Below are positions 26,613 to 36,581 of a stretch of 64,000 bases of DNA, in pieces. The stretch comes from Thermocoleostomius sinensis A174 (GTDB taxonomy: Bacteria > Cyanobacteriota > Cyanobacteriia > Elainellales > Elainellaceae), in contig NZ_CP113797.1 of assembly GCF_026802175.1 (NCBI RefSeq), forward strand, positions 5,743,026 to 5,807,025, given 5' to 3'. Numbering within the stretch: the stretch's first letter is position 1; the number at the start of each line of letters is the position of its first letter. Made by a program: the position numbers and the translations under genes. A model generated the notes under the pieces. That model saw only the letters and a program-made list of their open reading frames with translations, was not told where the DNA came from and did not search any database.

Positions 26613-29600
26613 TCACTTAAACACGCCCGATTCGGTGAGTTCGCGTACCTGGGCTTGCCGATCTTTGTTAGGTGGGAAGAACCGATCGCTGATATTTTTG
26701 GTGATGATATACAGCATCGGTACAACAAATAAACTGAGGAATGTTGCTACGAAGAAACCGCCCACCAGAGCAGTTCCCAACGACTGTCGGCTTTCTGCGC
26801 CAGCCCCCACTGCAATCACCAACGGGAAGAAGCCAATAACGCTGGAAATTGCTGTCATCAGAATCGGTCGCAGCCGTTCTTGCGAGGCCTCGATCGCTGC
26901 CTGCACCGTAGACAAGCCCTCATCGCGCAGTTGGTTGGCATATTCCACAATCAGAATCGCATTCTTACTGGCTAAACCAATCAGCATCACCAAGCCAATT
27001 TGGCAGTAAACGTCATTGGCAAATCCGCGCAGAAACACGGCTAACAATGCACCGAGAATTGCTAGCGGTACTGAAAACAGAATAATCACCGGATCGAAGA
27101 AGCTCTCATACTGGGCGGCTAACACTAGGAAGACCATAATCAGTCCCAGCCCAAAGATAATCGGAGCCTGCCCACCCGACTCAATCTCTTCTAATGCTGT
27201 ACCTGTCCATTCATAGCCCAAGCCAGCCGGAAGCACCTGTGCCGCCGTTTCCTCCATGGCTCGAAGTGCCTGACCAGAACTGCTGCCCGGAGCCGCATTG
27301 CCTTGAATGGAGATCGATCGAAACAGGTTGTAATGAGTAATGGTTTGTGCACTTGTGGTTGGCGTCAACGTCACCAGATTGCCCAGTTGCACCATTTGTC
27401 CGGGTTCGCCATTTTGCCCCTGTGCTCGCACATAAAATTGGCGGATGCTTTCAGGATTCGATCGAAACTGCTCGTCGGCTTGTAGGTATACCCGATAGGT
27501 GTCTTGCTCGAGGGTAAAGTCATTCACATACTGCGAACCTAAAAAACTTTGCAATGTACTAAAAATATCGTCAATGTTAACGTTGAGGGCCTTGGCTCGA
27601 TCGCGGTTCACCTCTACCAATAATTGGGGCGTATTGGCGGTGTACGTGGAAAACACTCCCTCCAAATTCGGGTTTTGGTTGGCTGCTCCAATAAATTGGT
27701 ACATACTGCCCACAAACTGATCTAGCGACAGGTTGCCGCGCCGATCTTGAAGCTCCATTTGGAACCCGCCGTAGTTGCCCAATCCTTCGATTGACGGCGG
27801 CACGAGGGCAAAAATTCGCCCCTGCGGAATGCCAAAAAACTGCGGCTGTACGCGTCCAATAATGCCTTGAACGTTCTGATCGGCTCCGCTGCGGTCCTCC
27901 CACGGCTTCAGCAAGGTAAACATAATGCCCTGGTTGGGAGCACTGCCTGCAAAGCTAAAGCCTGTAACAGCAAAGTTCGAGGCTACTTCTGGCTGTTGAC
28001 GCACGATCGCATCCACCTGATCGAGAATCCGTTTGGTGTAATTCAGCGATACGCCTTCGGGAGCCTGAACGATCGTGATGAAATAGCCTTGGTCTTCTTC
28101 GGGCAAAAAGCCAGAGGGAACCGTGCGATAGAGCCAGCCCGTAAACAGCAGTAACGCTACAAACACCGCTAAGACAAGATATTTCAAGCGCACCAGAAAA
28201 TTTAGCGAACCTCGATAGCGCTGCCGCACCCAGTCTAAGCCTTGGTTAAACTTGGCAAACAGTCGCCCCAAGAAGTTGCGGTTTTCTGGGCGTTGTCGTA
28301 GTAGTAAGGCTCCCAAGGCTGGCGAAAAGGTCAGGGCATTGAAGGTAGAAACGACGATTGCAAAGGCAATTGTTAAGGCAAATTGGCGATAGATCGCTCC
28401 AGTTGTGCCGGGAAAAAAGGCCACCGGAATGAATACCGCCATCAGCACCAGCGACGTTGCAATCACGGCTCCGGCCAGTTCTCGCATGGCTTCTACAGCG
28501 GCTTTCACAGGCGGAATCCCCTGGTCTTGCACCTTAGCTGCGATCGCTTCGGTCACTACGATCGCATCGTCTACCACCACCCCCGTTACCAGCGTCAAAC
28601 CAAATAATGTCAGAGTGTTGAGTGAGAAGCCAAAAATTCGAGTGAAAATGAATGTCCCAATCAGTGAGATTGGAATGGCCAATGCTGGAATCAACGTGGT
28701 GCGCCAATCTTGCAGGAACAGGTAAAGAATGATCACCACCAGCAGAATCGCCGTCAGCAGAGTGACGACCACTTCTCTGAGTGAAATTGAGACGAAGGTA
28801 GTAGTGTCAAACGCCACAGCATAGTTTAACCCCGGCGGAAAGGATTCCTTCAGGCGCTCGAGTTCGGCTTGTACTGCTTGCGCCGTTTCCAGAGCATTGG
28901 TTCCCGGTCGCTGCAAAATTCCCAGACCGATCGCTTCGCGCCCGTTGTAGGTTAAGAAAGAGCTATAGTTTTCCGCTCCTAATTCCACCCGTCCCACATC
29001 TCGCACTCTAACCAAACTGCCCGCATCGCCCGTGGATAACACCAGATTCTCGAACTCTTCCACGCTGCGCAAGCGGCTCACCGCCCGCAGGTTCAGTTGG
29101 TATTCTTGTTCCTCTGAGGTGGGTTGTTGTCCGATCGCCCCAGCCCCCACCTGAATATTCTGTTCGCGAATGGCATTTGCGACATCCTGCACCGTCAAAT
29201 TACGGCTGGCCAGACGATTGGGGTCGAGCCAGAGCCGCATCGCATAGCGTCGTTCACCGAAAATCTGAATATCTCCAACCCCATCAATGCGCCGCAGTGC
29301 CTCCACCATGAAGGTGTCTGCGTAGTTACTCATGAACAGCGGATCATATTCACCGTTGTCGGCATAGATGGCGATCGCATTCAGGAAATTGCTGTTCTGT
29401 TGGTTAACTGTGACGCCCGTTTGAATCACCGACTCAGGCAACTGCGGTTCCACACGAGCCACCCGATTTTGCACATTCACCGTGGCAATGTTTGGATCAA
29501 CGTTTGATGCAAAGGTGACGGTAATTTGGCTTGTGCCATCGCTGCCACTGGTGGAGCTAATGTACCGCACCCCCTCAATCCCATTAATTTCCTGTTCCAG

Positions 29601-29795
29601 GATATTCGTCACTCCGGTTTCCACCGTTTCGGCATCTGCCCCAACGTAATTAGAGGTAATCACGACCTGCACTGGGCTAATGCTGGGAAATCGAGCGATC
29701 GGTAGCGTGGGGACAACAACGATGCCCAAGAAGACAATGATGAGAGTACAGACGATCGCAAAAATTGGTCGCTTGATGAAGAAATTAGAGAACAT
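26613..29795 (-). CDS. RND efflux pump inner-membrane transporter (HAE1/AcrB type)
   Basis: This 1060-residue proton-driven exporter of the hydrophobe/amphiphile RND family works with the adaptor encoded upstream and an outer-membrane channel. Twelve membrane helices are expected. The N-terminal FFIKRPIFAIVCTLIIVFLG, the proton-relay aspartate pair in GVVVDDAIVVTEAI and the relay lysine in IGLASKNAILIVEYANQL are visible. Duplicated porter domains lie between (around NPDIATVNVQNRVARVEPQLP-type sequence and its C-terminal copy). Length is normal and no frame break is seen. No outer-membrane TolC gene is adjacent, so an unlinked channel must serve. The drug or metabolite exported is unknown. Confidence 0.96.
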   Translation of the reverse strand: MFSNFFIKRPIFAIVCTLIIVFLGIVVVPTLPIARFPSISPVQVVITSNYVGADAETVETGVTNILEQEINGIEGVRYISSTSGSDGTSQITVTFASNVDPNIATVNVQNRVARVEPQLPESVIQTGVTVNQQNSNFLNAIAIYADNGEYDPLFMSNYADTFMVEALRRIDGVGDIQIFGERRYAMRLWLDPNRLASRNLTVQDVANAIREQNIQVGAGAIGQQPTSEEQEYQLNLRAVSRLRSVEEFENLVLSTGDAGSLVRVRDVGRVELGAENYSSFLTYNGREAIGLGILQRPGTNALETAQAVQAELERLKESFPPGLNYAVAFDTTTFVSISLREVVVTLLTAILLVVIILYLFLQDWRTTLIPALAIPISLIGTFIFTRIFGFSLNTLTLFGLTLVTGVVVDDAIVVTEAIAAKVQDQGIPPVKAAVEAMRELAGAVIATSLVLMAVFIPVAFFPGTTGAIYRQFALTIAFAIVVSTFNALTFSPALGALLLRQRPENRNFLGRLFAKFNQGLDWVRQRYRGSLNFLVRLKYLVLAVFVALLLFTGWLYRTVPSGFLPEEDQGYFITIVQAPEGVSLNYTKRILDQVDAIVRQQPEVASNFAVTGFSFAGSAPNQGIMFTLLKPWEDRSGADQNVQGIIGRVQPQFFGIPQGRIFALVPPSIEGLGNYGGFQMELQDRRGNLSLDQFVGSMYQFIGAANQNPNLEGVFSTYTANTPQLLVEVNRDRAKALNVNIDDIFSTLQSFLGSQYVNDFTLEQDTYRVYLQADEQFRSNPESIRQFYVRAQGQNGEPGQMVQLGNLVTLTPTTSAQTITHYNLFRSISIQGNAAPGSSSGQALRAMEETAAQVLPAGLGYEWTGTALEEIESGGQAPIIFGLGLIMVFLVLAAQYESFFDPVIILFSVPLAILGALLAVFLRGFANDVYCQIGLVMLIGLASKNAILIVEYANQLRDEGLSTVQAAIEASQERLRPILMTAISSVIGFFPLVIAVGAGAESRQSLGTALVGGFFVATFLSLFVVPMLYIITKNISDRFFPPNKDRQAQVRELTESGVFK

Positions 29796-29980
29796 AAGTT
29801 CTGAAGCTGGGGAGGGGACAGAGGAAAAACGGGCAGCCAGCGATCGAGATAATACCTTTGTTCTAAAAGACTACGGACTGTGGATAGATATCTGCATCAC
29901 CCGATCGGACAATTTAAGGTGCTGATTGTTAGTGTACTAATTTTTTACAATCGACCCAAAGACACGATGTCAAACCTAGT

Positions 29981-31264
29981 CTAGCCAGGGGGTTGCTCTA
30001 GTCCAGGTTGTCCTGGTGGTCCACCTGGAGGACCAGTCATGATGGGGGCACCGTCCATCAGGTTCAAAACTCCTGATGTAATGACCTGATCTCCTGCTTC
30101 CACTCCCGACAACACCTGATAATTATTGCCTTGGATACTACCCAAGCTCACAGGCTGTTGCCGCGCGATCATTTGCGGTTGCCCGTCCGGACTCGGCTCG
30201 CCCGGTTCAGCCATATACACAAACGTTTGTCCAGCGATGCGTGTCACGGCCGATGTGGGAATGAGGATGCCGGGACCGCTTTCCCAGATAATACGGGCCC
30301 TGACAAACTGTCCATCCTTGAGGTTGCCGTCATTAGGAAAACTGGCTTTGGCTAACACCGCCTGATCGGTAGTGTTCACTTCTGGTGAGACGAAGCTAAT
30401 TTCTCCGTTCACCAAAGGCGTACCTAAGTTATCAACTAGCTCAACAGGTAGTCCCACACGCAGTTGATCGGCTCGTTCGATCGGCACGGAAATATTTAAA
30501 TCCAGCACTTGGTTCTGGATGATGCTTGTGAGAACGTCTTGAGTTGACACCACATCACCCACCCTGACTGGAATGTTGCCAACCACGCCGGCAATGGGGG
30601 CATTGATTTCAGTATCGCTGAGGTTAGATCGAGCTACGGCTTGATCAGCTTGGGCCCGATCGAACTGTGCTTGGGCTTGGTTCAGTTCTGCCTGAGCCAC
30701 CCCAACGTTGTCTTCTGCTGCTCGCAGGGCCGCGATTGCTGTATTGCGCCGATTGGTGGCTTGATCTAGAGCTTGTTGCGATTGGGCGCCTTCTGCGGCC
30801 AGTTGTGCCGTTCGTTCATATTCAGTCGTTTGCAGTTCTACATCCGCGGCGGCCCGATCGCGCTCAGCTATCGCCGCTTGCACCCTGGCGCGAGCCGTGT
30901 TTACCGCCGCCTGGGCTGCACTGACATCAGCTGCTGCACCACTGACTTGGGCTTGATTCACATCCGACTTGAGTATCAGAATCGGCGTTCCAGCCTCAAC
31001 CCGTTGTCCTGGTTGAGCCAGAATGGAGACAATCCGTCCTTCGGTTTCAGGGCGCAACTGTACTCGCTCTTGAGCTTCCAGGGCCCCAACAAACTCAGAG
31101 CTTTCCTGCACTCTAGCTGTTTCAACTTGTTGGACTTCCACCAATGAAGGTGGCATTCCTTGCTCTTGGGTTGCAGACTCATTGCTGCACGCACTGGTGA
31201 ACACAGAGGCAATGAGGGCGGCACCAATCAACCGAGTGGAGAGAGAAAAGGGAACTTTTACCAT
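29981..31264 (-). CDS. RND efflux periplasmic adaptor (membrane fusion) lipoprotein
   Basis: This 427-residue AcrA/MexA-type adaptor bridges the RND pump and an outer-membrane channel. The N-terminus is a lipoprotein signal with lipobox TSAC (about residue 26). The lipoyl half-motifs are at FVGALEAQERVQLRPETEGRIVSILAQPGQRVEAG and later INAPIAGVVGNIPVRVGDVV. Between them (about 105-205) is an Ala/Gln-rich coiled-coil hairpin (AQVSGAAADVSAAQAAV). Beta-barrel and membrane-proximal domains follow, then a Gly/Pro tail. It is 185 bases upstream of the RND gene on the same strand, the standard adaptor-pump order. Confidence 0.94.
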   Translation of the reverse strand: MVKVPFSLSTRLIGAALIASVFTSACSNESATQEQGMPPSLVEVQQVETARVQESSEFVGALEAQERVQLRPETEGRIVSILAQPGQRVEAGTPILILKSDVNQAQVSGAAADVSAAQAAVNTARARVQAAIAERDRAAADVELQTTEYERTAQLAAEGAQSQQALDQATNRRNTAIAALRAAEDNVGVAQAELNQAQAQFDRAQADQAVARSNLSDTEINAPIAGVVGNIPVRVGDVVSTQDVLTSIIQNQVLDLNISVPIERADQLRVGLPVELVDNLGTPLVNGEISFVSPEVNTTDQAVLAKASFPNDGNLKDGQFVRARIIWESGPGILIPTSAVTRIAGQTFVYMAEPGEPSPDGQPQMIARQQPVSLGSIQGNNYQVLSGVEAGDQVITSGVLNLMDGAPIMTGPPGGPPGQPGLEQPPG

Positions 31265-31953
31265 TGGATAGCAGGAACCTTTAAGTAGCGTTCGAGAAAG
31301 TTACGAGACCAGTTACGAGACCATTTATAAGCAATTTACAAGTGTGATAGGAGTGCCATAACTGTAAAAGCGATCAAAGCTTGCTATATCAGTGCCGATC
31401 GATAACTTCCAGCCAATCGAGCCTGTCATGCTCGGGTGAGGTAAATCGGGTAAAATCGAGCGAGTGTTTTTGAAGTTGGGGCATAAAGTGAGGGCATCCG
31501 CCATTAAATCTTGCGATCGATACCTTTCGTTAAAGCTTTCATTAAAACTGTTAGAAAACTAATGAACCTCCGATGGAATTCGGTGCAAGTAGTGAACTCC
31601 TGGGGGCACAATTCGATTAAATAAATATAAAGATAATGTTACACAGCTTGCCATAGAAGTCATCCCACTGGGATCGTCCAGTTGGGTGATTGGTTGAAAG
31701 GGATTCACCTACGCTATCGCACGAGTCCATGTGGAACTGTCGCTGAAGTAGCACGTCATGCGGAGGACAGGGGGTAGGGGTTGGAGGTTCGCGCTGTAAG
31801 CGGTAGTTGCAGGAATTCGTCGCCGGGACAGGAAGATCGAGGAGGTGGGGAAGAGGCTAGGTGTTTTGCATCTTTGCAGAGTAGAGTATTATCTTGCTTT
31901 GAAGTGTCTGATGAGTGTGGGTCTGAAATGTTACGTGATGGTGGAGAGGAGCC
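31265..31953. other. Long divergent intergenic region
   Basis: These 689 bases separate the minus-strand efflux operon from the plus-strand polysaccharide-export genes, so promoters for both are expected here. Just before 31954, GAGAGGAGCC forms a good ribosome site for the GTG start. A 79-codon minus-strand frame (31756-31995) overlaps the exporter start, shows no conserved features and is not called. I see no RNA gene or repeat. Confidence 0.5.
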
Positions 31954-32772
31954 GTGAATAGCAAGGCAGCGATCGACAAAGGTAGAGTCCGGCACGTCGG
32001 ATCACACCGAGATTGGGAGAATTATCGCGACCTCGTGATTGTGCTGCTGCAACGCGAGTTGAAGGTGCGCTACAACAACAAACTACTGGGTTATTTATGG
32101 TCGATTGCCAATCCCCTCACCTCAGCGCTGGTTTATTTTGTGGCGTTTGGATTGATCATGCGCGTGCGAGAGCCAAACTATGTGTTGGTGCTGGTCTCTG
32201 GGCTATTTCCATGGCAGTGGTTTTCTAACTCGGTGGGTTCGGCTCCCAACCTATTTGTGGGCAGTGCCTCGCTGATCAAGAAATTAAATTTTCCCAGAAA
32301 TATTGTGCCGTTGTGCGCTGTGTTGAATCATATGATTCATTACATTGCCTCGGTTCCGGTGATTATCCTGTTTCTGTATATCTATCAGCAGTCGCCTCAT
32401 TGGTCTTGGCTGTATGGGTTTCCAATTTTACTGCTGATTCAGCTTGTTATGGTATACGGCATTGCCTTGGGGCTGTCATCAATCAATTTATTCTTTCGTG
32501 ATCTTGAGCGACTGACCAGCATCATTACGCATTTCTTGTTTTTCTTGACTCCGGTTCTCTACACCCTCGATCGCTTTCCACCGCAATATCACAAGTTGGT
32601 GGTGCTGATGAATCCGGCAGCGGGCTTGATGGTTAACTGGCGACAACTGATCATGGAGGGCACGCTTAACCCATTCTATGTTTTAGTGAGTATGGTCTAT
32701 GCGGCTCTATTTTTTGTCATTGGCTATGCCGTCTATAAGCAGCTTTCCTGGAAATTTGCCGAATTGCTATGA
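31954..32772 (+). CDS. Polysaccharide ABC exporter permease (Wzm/KpsM type)
   Basis: This 272-residue ABC-2 permease exports lipid-linked or capsular polysaccharide with the ATPase encoded next. The N-terminus has the amphipathic DLVIVLLQRELKVRYNNKLLGYLWSIANPL signature of the family. Six membrane helices follow (about 40-60, 70-90, 115-140, 150-170, 180-200, 240-260), with ITHFLFFLTPVLY and LMNPAAGLMVNWRQLI before the last. The start is GTG with a strong GAGAGGAG ribosome site. The stop overlaps the ATPase start by four bases (ATGA). Confidence 0.93.
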   Translation: MNSKAAIDKGRVRHVGSHRDWENYRDLVIVLLQRELKVRYNNKLLGYLWSIANPLTSALVYFVAFGLIMRVREPNYVLVLVSGLFPWQWFSNSVGSAPNLFVGSASLIKKLNFPRNIVPLCAVLNHMIHYIASVPVIILFLYIYQQSPHWSWLYGFPILLLIQLVMVYGIALGLSSINLFFRDLERLTSIITHFLFFLTPVLYTLDRFPPQYHKLVVLMNPAAGLMVNWRQLIMEGTLNPFYVLVSMVYAALFFVIGYAVYKQLSWKFAELL

Positions 32773-33548
32773 GAGATCCCGTTATCAGCTTTCACAACGT
32801 CAGTAAGTCATATCCGCTCTATCGTCGGTTGCGCGGCGTCAAAAACTTTTTCTTCAACTTTGCCACTAGCCTCAAGACCATGAAGGACGATCGCTATGAG
32901 GCCCTGCGGGACATTAATTTTGAAGTGTACGAAGGTGAAAAATTTGGCATTATTGGCCGCAACGGGGCTGGTAAAAGCACCACGCTAGGTCTGATTGCAG
33001 GAGTCCTCAAACCCGATCGCGGTACAGTCATTGTGAGAGGGCGAATTTCGCCGCTGTTGGCATTAGGAGCCGGATTTCACCCAGAGCTAACCGGCCGCGA
33101 AAACATTGTCCTCAATGGCGTGTTGATGGGATTGACCCGTAAAGAAGTGGCACGGAAAATGGAGGAAATTATTGATTTTTCAGAGCTAGGCGAGTTCGTC
33201 GATCGTCCCATCCGAGTTTATTCCAGCGGCATGCTGGCACGGTTGGGCTTTTCGGTAGTGGCACATTTAGACCCAGAAATTTTGCTGATTGATGAAGTGT
33301 TGGGCGTGGGCGATATTCGCTTTCAGCAAAAGTGTCTTAATAAAATGATGAGCTTCAAGGAAAGTGGTGTGACGATGGTCTTAGTCACCCATTCGGTAGC
33401 TAGCGTAGTGAATATCTGCGATCGGGCCATGTGGATTGAAGATCATGTGGTGCGGATGATTGGCGATCCGATCGAAGTAGTGGAAGGCTATTGTGAAGCG
33501 GCTGGTGTTCCCATCAATTTAAGCGCCGTCAATAAATCTGCGTTGTAA
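32769..33548 (+). CDS. Polysaccharide ABC exporter ATPase (Wzt/KpsT type, short)
   Basis: This 259-residue ATPase of the capsule/O-antigen export family has Walker A IIGRNGAGKSTTLGLIAGVLKP, the family's ISPLLALGAGFHPELTGRENIVLNG block, signature VYSSGMLARLGFSV, Walker B PEILLIDEVLGVGD and the switch histidine in LVTHSVASV. It lacks the C-terminal carbohydrate-binding domain of long Wzt proteins, so chain-end recognition is not built in. It is translationally coupled to the permease. With the sulfotransferase and glycosyltransferase downstream, it points to an exported decorated polysaccharide. Confidence 0.94.
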   Translation: MRDPVISFHNVSKSYPLYRRLRGVKNFFFNFATSLKTMKDDRYEALRDINFEVYEGEKFGIIGRNGAGKSTTLGLIAGVLKPDRGTVIVRGRISPLLALGAGFHPELTGRENIVLNGVLMGLTRKEVARKMEEIIDFSELGEFVDRPIRVYSSGMLARLGFSVVAHLDPEILLIDEVLGVGDIRFQQKCLNKMMSFKESGVTMVLVTHSVASVVNICDRAMWIEDHVVRMIGDPIEVVEGYCEAAGVPINLSAVNKSAL

Positions 33549-33600
33549 TTCGTTTGATTCAAGTTTTGAGTTAATCAGCTACCTATCCGTTGCCAACTGT

Positions 33601-35349
33601 ATGAGAGAATTTCCTGCCCAATATGACCTCAGCGCCAACGACGCCCTGTATTTTTCGCATATTCCCAAAACCGCTGGCATGACCTTCCGGACGATCGTGG
33701 AAGACCAGTTTCATGTCGATGAGATTTGCCCAGCTACGCTAAATGCCCAACTGGCGAAGCTCTCCGCCGAATCAATCCGTAACTATCGCCTGTTCCGGGG
33801 ACATTTAGGGTTCATCAATCTGCCGCAATTGTTGGCTGGCAAAGAAATTATCAACGTCACGGTGTTGCGCGAACCCGTGTCCCGGGTCATTTCTCACTAT
33901 GACTACATTCGGCGGATGCCCGGCGACCCTCACTATCCGGCTGTCAAAGATATGACGCTAGAGGAATTCTCCCAAAAGCTGACCGCAGGTAAGGTGGGCA
34001 AGAATATTCAAACCTATCATGTTGCCAAAACGCTGAAGTTTGATCTTGATCAATTGACGCCGGCCGAAACCCTCGACGTTGCTAAGCAGAGCCTCGATCG
34101 CTTTGCCTTTGTGGGACTGGTGGAACGGTTTCAGGATTCGCTGTTCTTACTATCTTACATTTTTGGCTGGAAGCCTATCATCAATACCCGCAAAGAAAAT
34201 GCTGCCAAGTCTAAAAAGGGCTTGACCGATATTCCCGCTAGCACGATCGAGGTCATTAAACAAAACACGGCGCTGGACGCTGAACTGTATCTCTATGCAA
34301 AAGAAATCTTTGAGCAGCGGTTTTCGCAAATGGTGACGGATCTGGTGCAGCGCTTTGGCGCAGACTGTGGGCTAGATCCTGCAACCACCGAAGCCAATCT
34401 CACCGAGGCACAACTAGCCCAACTGGTGGAGCTCCACTATCAACAGCGCTATGCCAAGTTGGAAAAACCTAGTTCGACCTCCTACGTGTACGATTTTTGT
34501 TTGCCGCTGCGAGGTACAGGCTGGCAACGGCGGGAACTACCCACCAACCAGCCTACTTATCGCTGGACAGGGCCCGGTACAACTTCGACGCTGGATTTGC
34601 CCGTGAAGGCAGATGTAGACAGCGATTTTTTGCTAGAGTTTCGCATCATTTGCCCGCAGGTGACACCCCCCGATATCCTGAACAGCCTTAGTGTCAAAAT
34701 CAACGGACAGCCGATCGCCATTGACATTCTGCATAGCGATCGCGGCACGCGCTTTTTCCAAGGATTGGTTCCCAAAGCCTATCTGAATCATCGATCGCCC
34801 TTCACCGAGTGCAGCTTTACGGTAAATCGTGTCTCATCGCTGAACGAAAACAATCCGCTTGACCCAGACACGCGCCCGGTGGGTCTGGCCTTTAACTTTG
34901 TGCAACTGTTTCCGGTGAATTTGCGACAGCAGCGCAGCGCCCTCACACCCTTCTTTGAATTTGAGTCATGGCGATCGACGGTGGATTTTCTGCAAAAACA
35001 CGCTCCTGCCGATGAAACTGTGATTGCACCACTCATTTTCCGAGTGGAACTAGAAAATATCGTGCAGGATTATGCGGCGTTTCTTAAGCAAACCGATGCC
35101 ACTTGGGTTGTGATTCACAAAGGTCGTGTTGATCAAATTGATCCGGTATTGCTGAAGTTGATGCGGCGTGGCTTTGCGCCTGTATTTGCCAACGATGTCT
35201 TTATTATTTACTCGACCCATTCCCTGCCCAAACTGACATATCTTTCCACCCACGTCAAACCGTTGTATGTCGATCGCCTCAAAACCCATACTCGCAATGC
35301 GGTGCGATTGGTCTATCGCAAAGTTAAAGCGCAACAAATCCAGTCATGA
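33601..35349 (+). CDS. Sulfotransferase-family protein with long C-terminal extension
   Basis: The N-terminal ~260 residues are a sulfotransferase domain that would use PAPS to sulfate a polysaccharide. The 5'-phosphosulfate loop is YFSHIPKTAGMTFRTIV (18-34) and the 3'-phosphate motif is VLREPVSRVISHYDYI (about 90-105). The remaining ~300 residues contain a beta-rich part (about 290-430, WQRRELPTNQPTYRWTGPG and DFLLEFRI) and an alpha/beta end (WVVIHKGRVDQIDPVLLKLMRRGF), neither of which I recognise. Position between the exporter and a glycosyltransferase suggests a sulfated exopolysaccharide. The extension could bind the glycan, but this is inference. Confidence 0.82.
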   Translation: MREFPAQYDLSANDALYFSHIPKTAGMTFRTIVEDQFHVDEICPATLNAQLAKLSAESIRNYRLFRGHLGFINLPQLLAGKEIINVTVLREPVSRVISHYDYIRRMPGDPHYPAVKDMTLEEFSQKLTAGKVGKNIQTYHVAKTLKFDLDQLTPAETLDVAKQSLDRFAFVGLVERFQDSLFLLSYIFGWKPIINTRKENAAKSKKGLTDIPASTIEVIKQNTALDAELYLYAKEIFEQRFSQMVTDLVQRFGADCGLDPATTEANLTEAQLAQLVELHYQQRYAKLEKPSSTSYVYDFCLPLRGTGWQRRELPTNQPTYRWTGPGTTSTLDLPVKADVDSDFLLEFRIICPQVTPPDILNSLSVKINGQPIAIDILHSDRGTRFFQGLVPKAYLNHRSPFTECSFTVNRVSSLNENNPLDPDTRPVGLAFNFVQLFPVNLRQQRSALTPFFEFESWRSTVDFLQKHAPADETVIAPLIFRVELENIVQDYAAFLKQTDATWVVIHKGRVDQIDPVLLKLMRRGFAPVFANDVFIIYSTHSLPKLTYLSTHVKPLYVDRLKTHTRNAVRLVYRKVKAQQIQS

Positions 35350-35352
35350 GAC

Positions 35353-36486
35353 ATGACCATGCCTGACCCATTGTCCGATTCGCTACTGGTGAATCTATCT
35401 TTTGTGGGCAAGAAGCCAACTGGGTTGGCCACCTATGCCATTAATTTGATCCCGGAACTTGCTCTGCCCAACCTAACTTTGTTGGCGTCCGATACGTTGC
35501 TGCCTCGCTTTGCCGATCGCTATTCCTGTTACCCAATTCCCGCAATCCTAACCCCAGAACAAGGTAAGCGCGGTCACATAGGACGACTATGGTGGACGCA
35601 GACCCAGATTTCTAGTATTGCGAAGGCGCTGCGATCGTCCTTGTTGTTTTCACCAGTTCCCGAAGCACCCTTATTCACAAAGATACGTTCGGTTGTTGTC
35701 GTTCATGATTTGATTCCATTACGATTTCCCCGATTAACTTCACCACTCACCCATTACTTTCGCTATTACGTTCCTCATGTTTTACAACAGGCAGAGCATA
35801 TTCTCTGTAATTCTGTGGCGACAGCTAATGATATCATTCAAACCTACCGTATTTCTTCTAAAAAAATTACATCAATTCCGTTAGCACACGATGTTAATCA
35901 TTTTCGTGTTCTTGATTTAAGTTCGTATCCATTTCCCGATCGTCCCTATTTCTTCTATGTAGGGCGACATGATCCATATAAAAACCTCGATCGAATCATT
36001 CGCGCGTTTGCTACACTACCCAACCATCAAGCGTATGATTTGTGGATTGCTGGCTCCGTTGATCCGCGCTACACACCGTTGCTGCAAGCCCAAGTGACGG
36101 AACTTGGAGTAGCCGATCGCGTCAGATTTCTGGACTATCTGCCCTACGAACAACTGCCGATTGTGCTGAATCAGGCATTGGCATTAGTCTATCCCAGCCT
36201 GTGGGAAGGATTTGGCTTTCCTGTGCTAGAAGCCATGGCTTGCGGTACACCAGTGATTACTTCTAACCTCTCTTCCCTCCCCGAAGTTGCAGGAGAGGCG
36301 GCCCTGCTGGTTGATCCCTACAATACAGCAGAAATTGCCACCGCTATGCAGCAAATTGCTAGTGATGACACCACTAGGACCCATCTACGATCGGCTGGAC
36401 TGGACAGAGCACGACAGTTTAGTTGGAGCAAGACGGGACAAGCAACCACCAACGTGTTGTTGCAGCATTTGTTGCAGCATTTATAG
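35353..36486 (+). CDS. GT4-family glycosyltransferase
   Basis: This 377-residue GT-B glycosyltransferase has an N-terminal acceptor domain opening [23 protein letters not shown] and a C-terminal nucleotide-sugar domain with [70 protein letters not shown]-type residues (the E-x7-E of GT4) and [16 protein letters not shown]. It likely adds a mannose- or glucose-type unit to the exported polysaccharide. It starts four bases after the sulfotransferase stop, so they are one operon. ATG 35353 or 35359 could initiate. Confidence 0.93.
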   Translation: MTMPDPLSDSLLVNLSFVGKKPTGLATYAINLIPELALPNLTLLASDTLLPRFADRYSCYPIPAILTPEQGKRGHIGRLWWTQTQISSIAKALRSSLLFSPVPEAPLFTKIRSVVVVHDLIPLRFPRLTSPLTHYFRYYVPHVLQQAEHILCNSVATANDIIQTYRISSKKITSIPLAHDVNHFRVLDLSSYPFPDRPYFFYVGRHDPYKNLDRIIRAFATLPNHQAYDLWIAGSVDPRYTPLLQAQVTELGVADRVRFLDYLPYEQLPIVLNQALALVYPSLWEGFGFPVLEAMACGTPVITSNLSSLPEVAGEAALLVDPYNTAEIATAMQQIASDDTTRTHLRSAGLDRARQFSWSKTGQATTNVLLQHLLQHL

Positions 36487-36581
36487 TCAGTAGGGGAATG
36501 ATCGGGGGGATTATCTCATCTCAAAATCAACTACGTCGGGTAACGAGTCATTGTGAGATTGTCAGGATCACATCGTCAGGA

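Noticed and set aside
31756-31995. 79-codon minus-strand frame before the polysaccharide permease
   Set aside because: It covers the GTG start and ribosome site of the exporter gene; low-complexity Ser/Pro composition and no family features.
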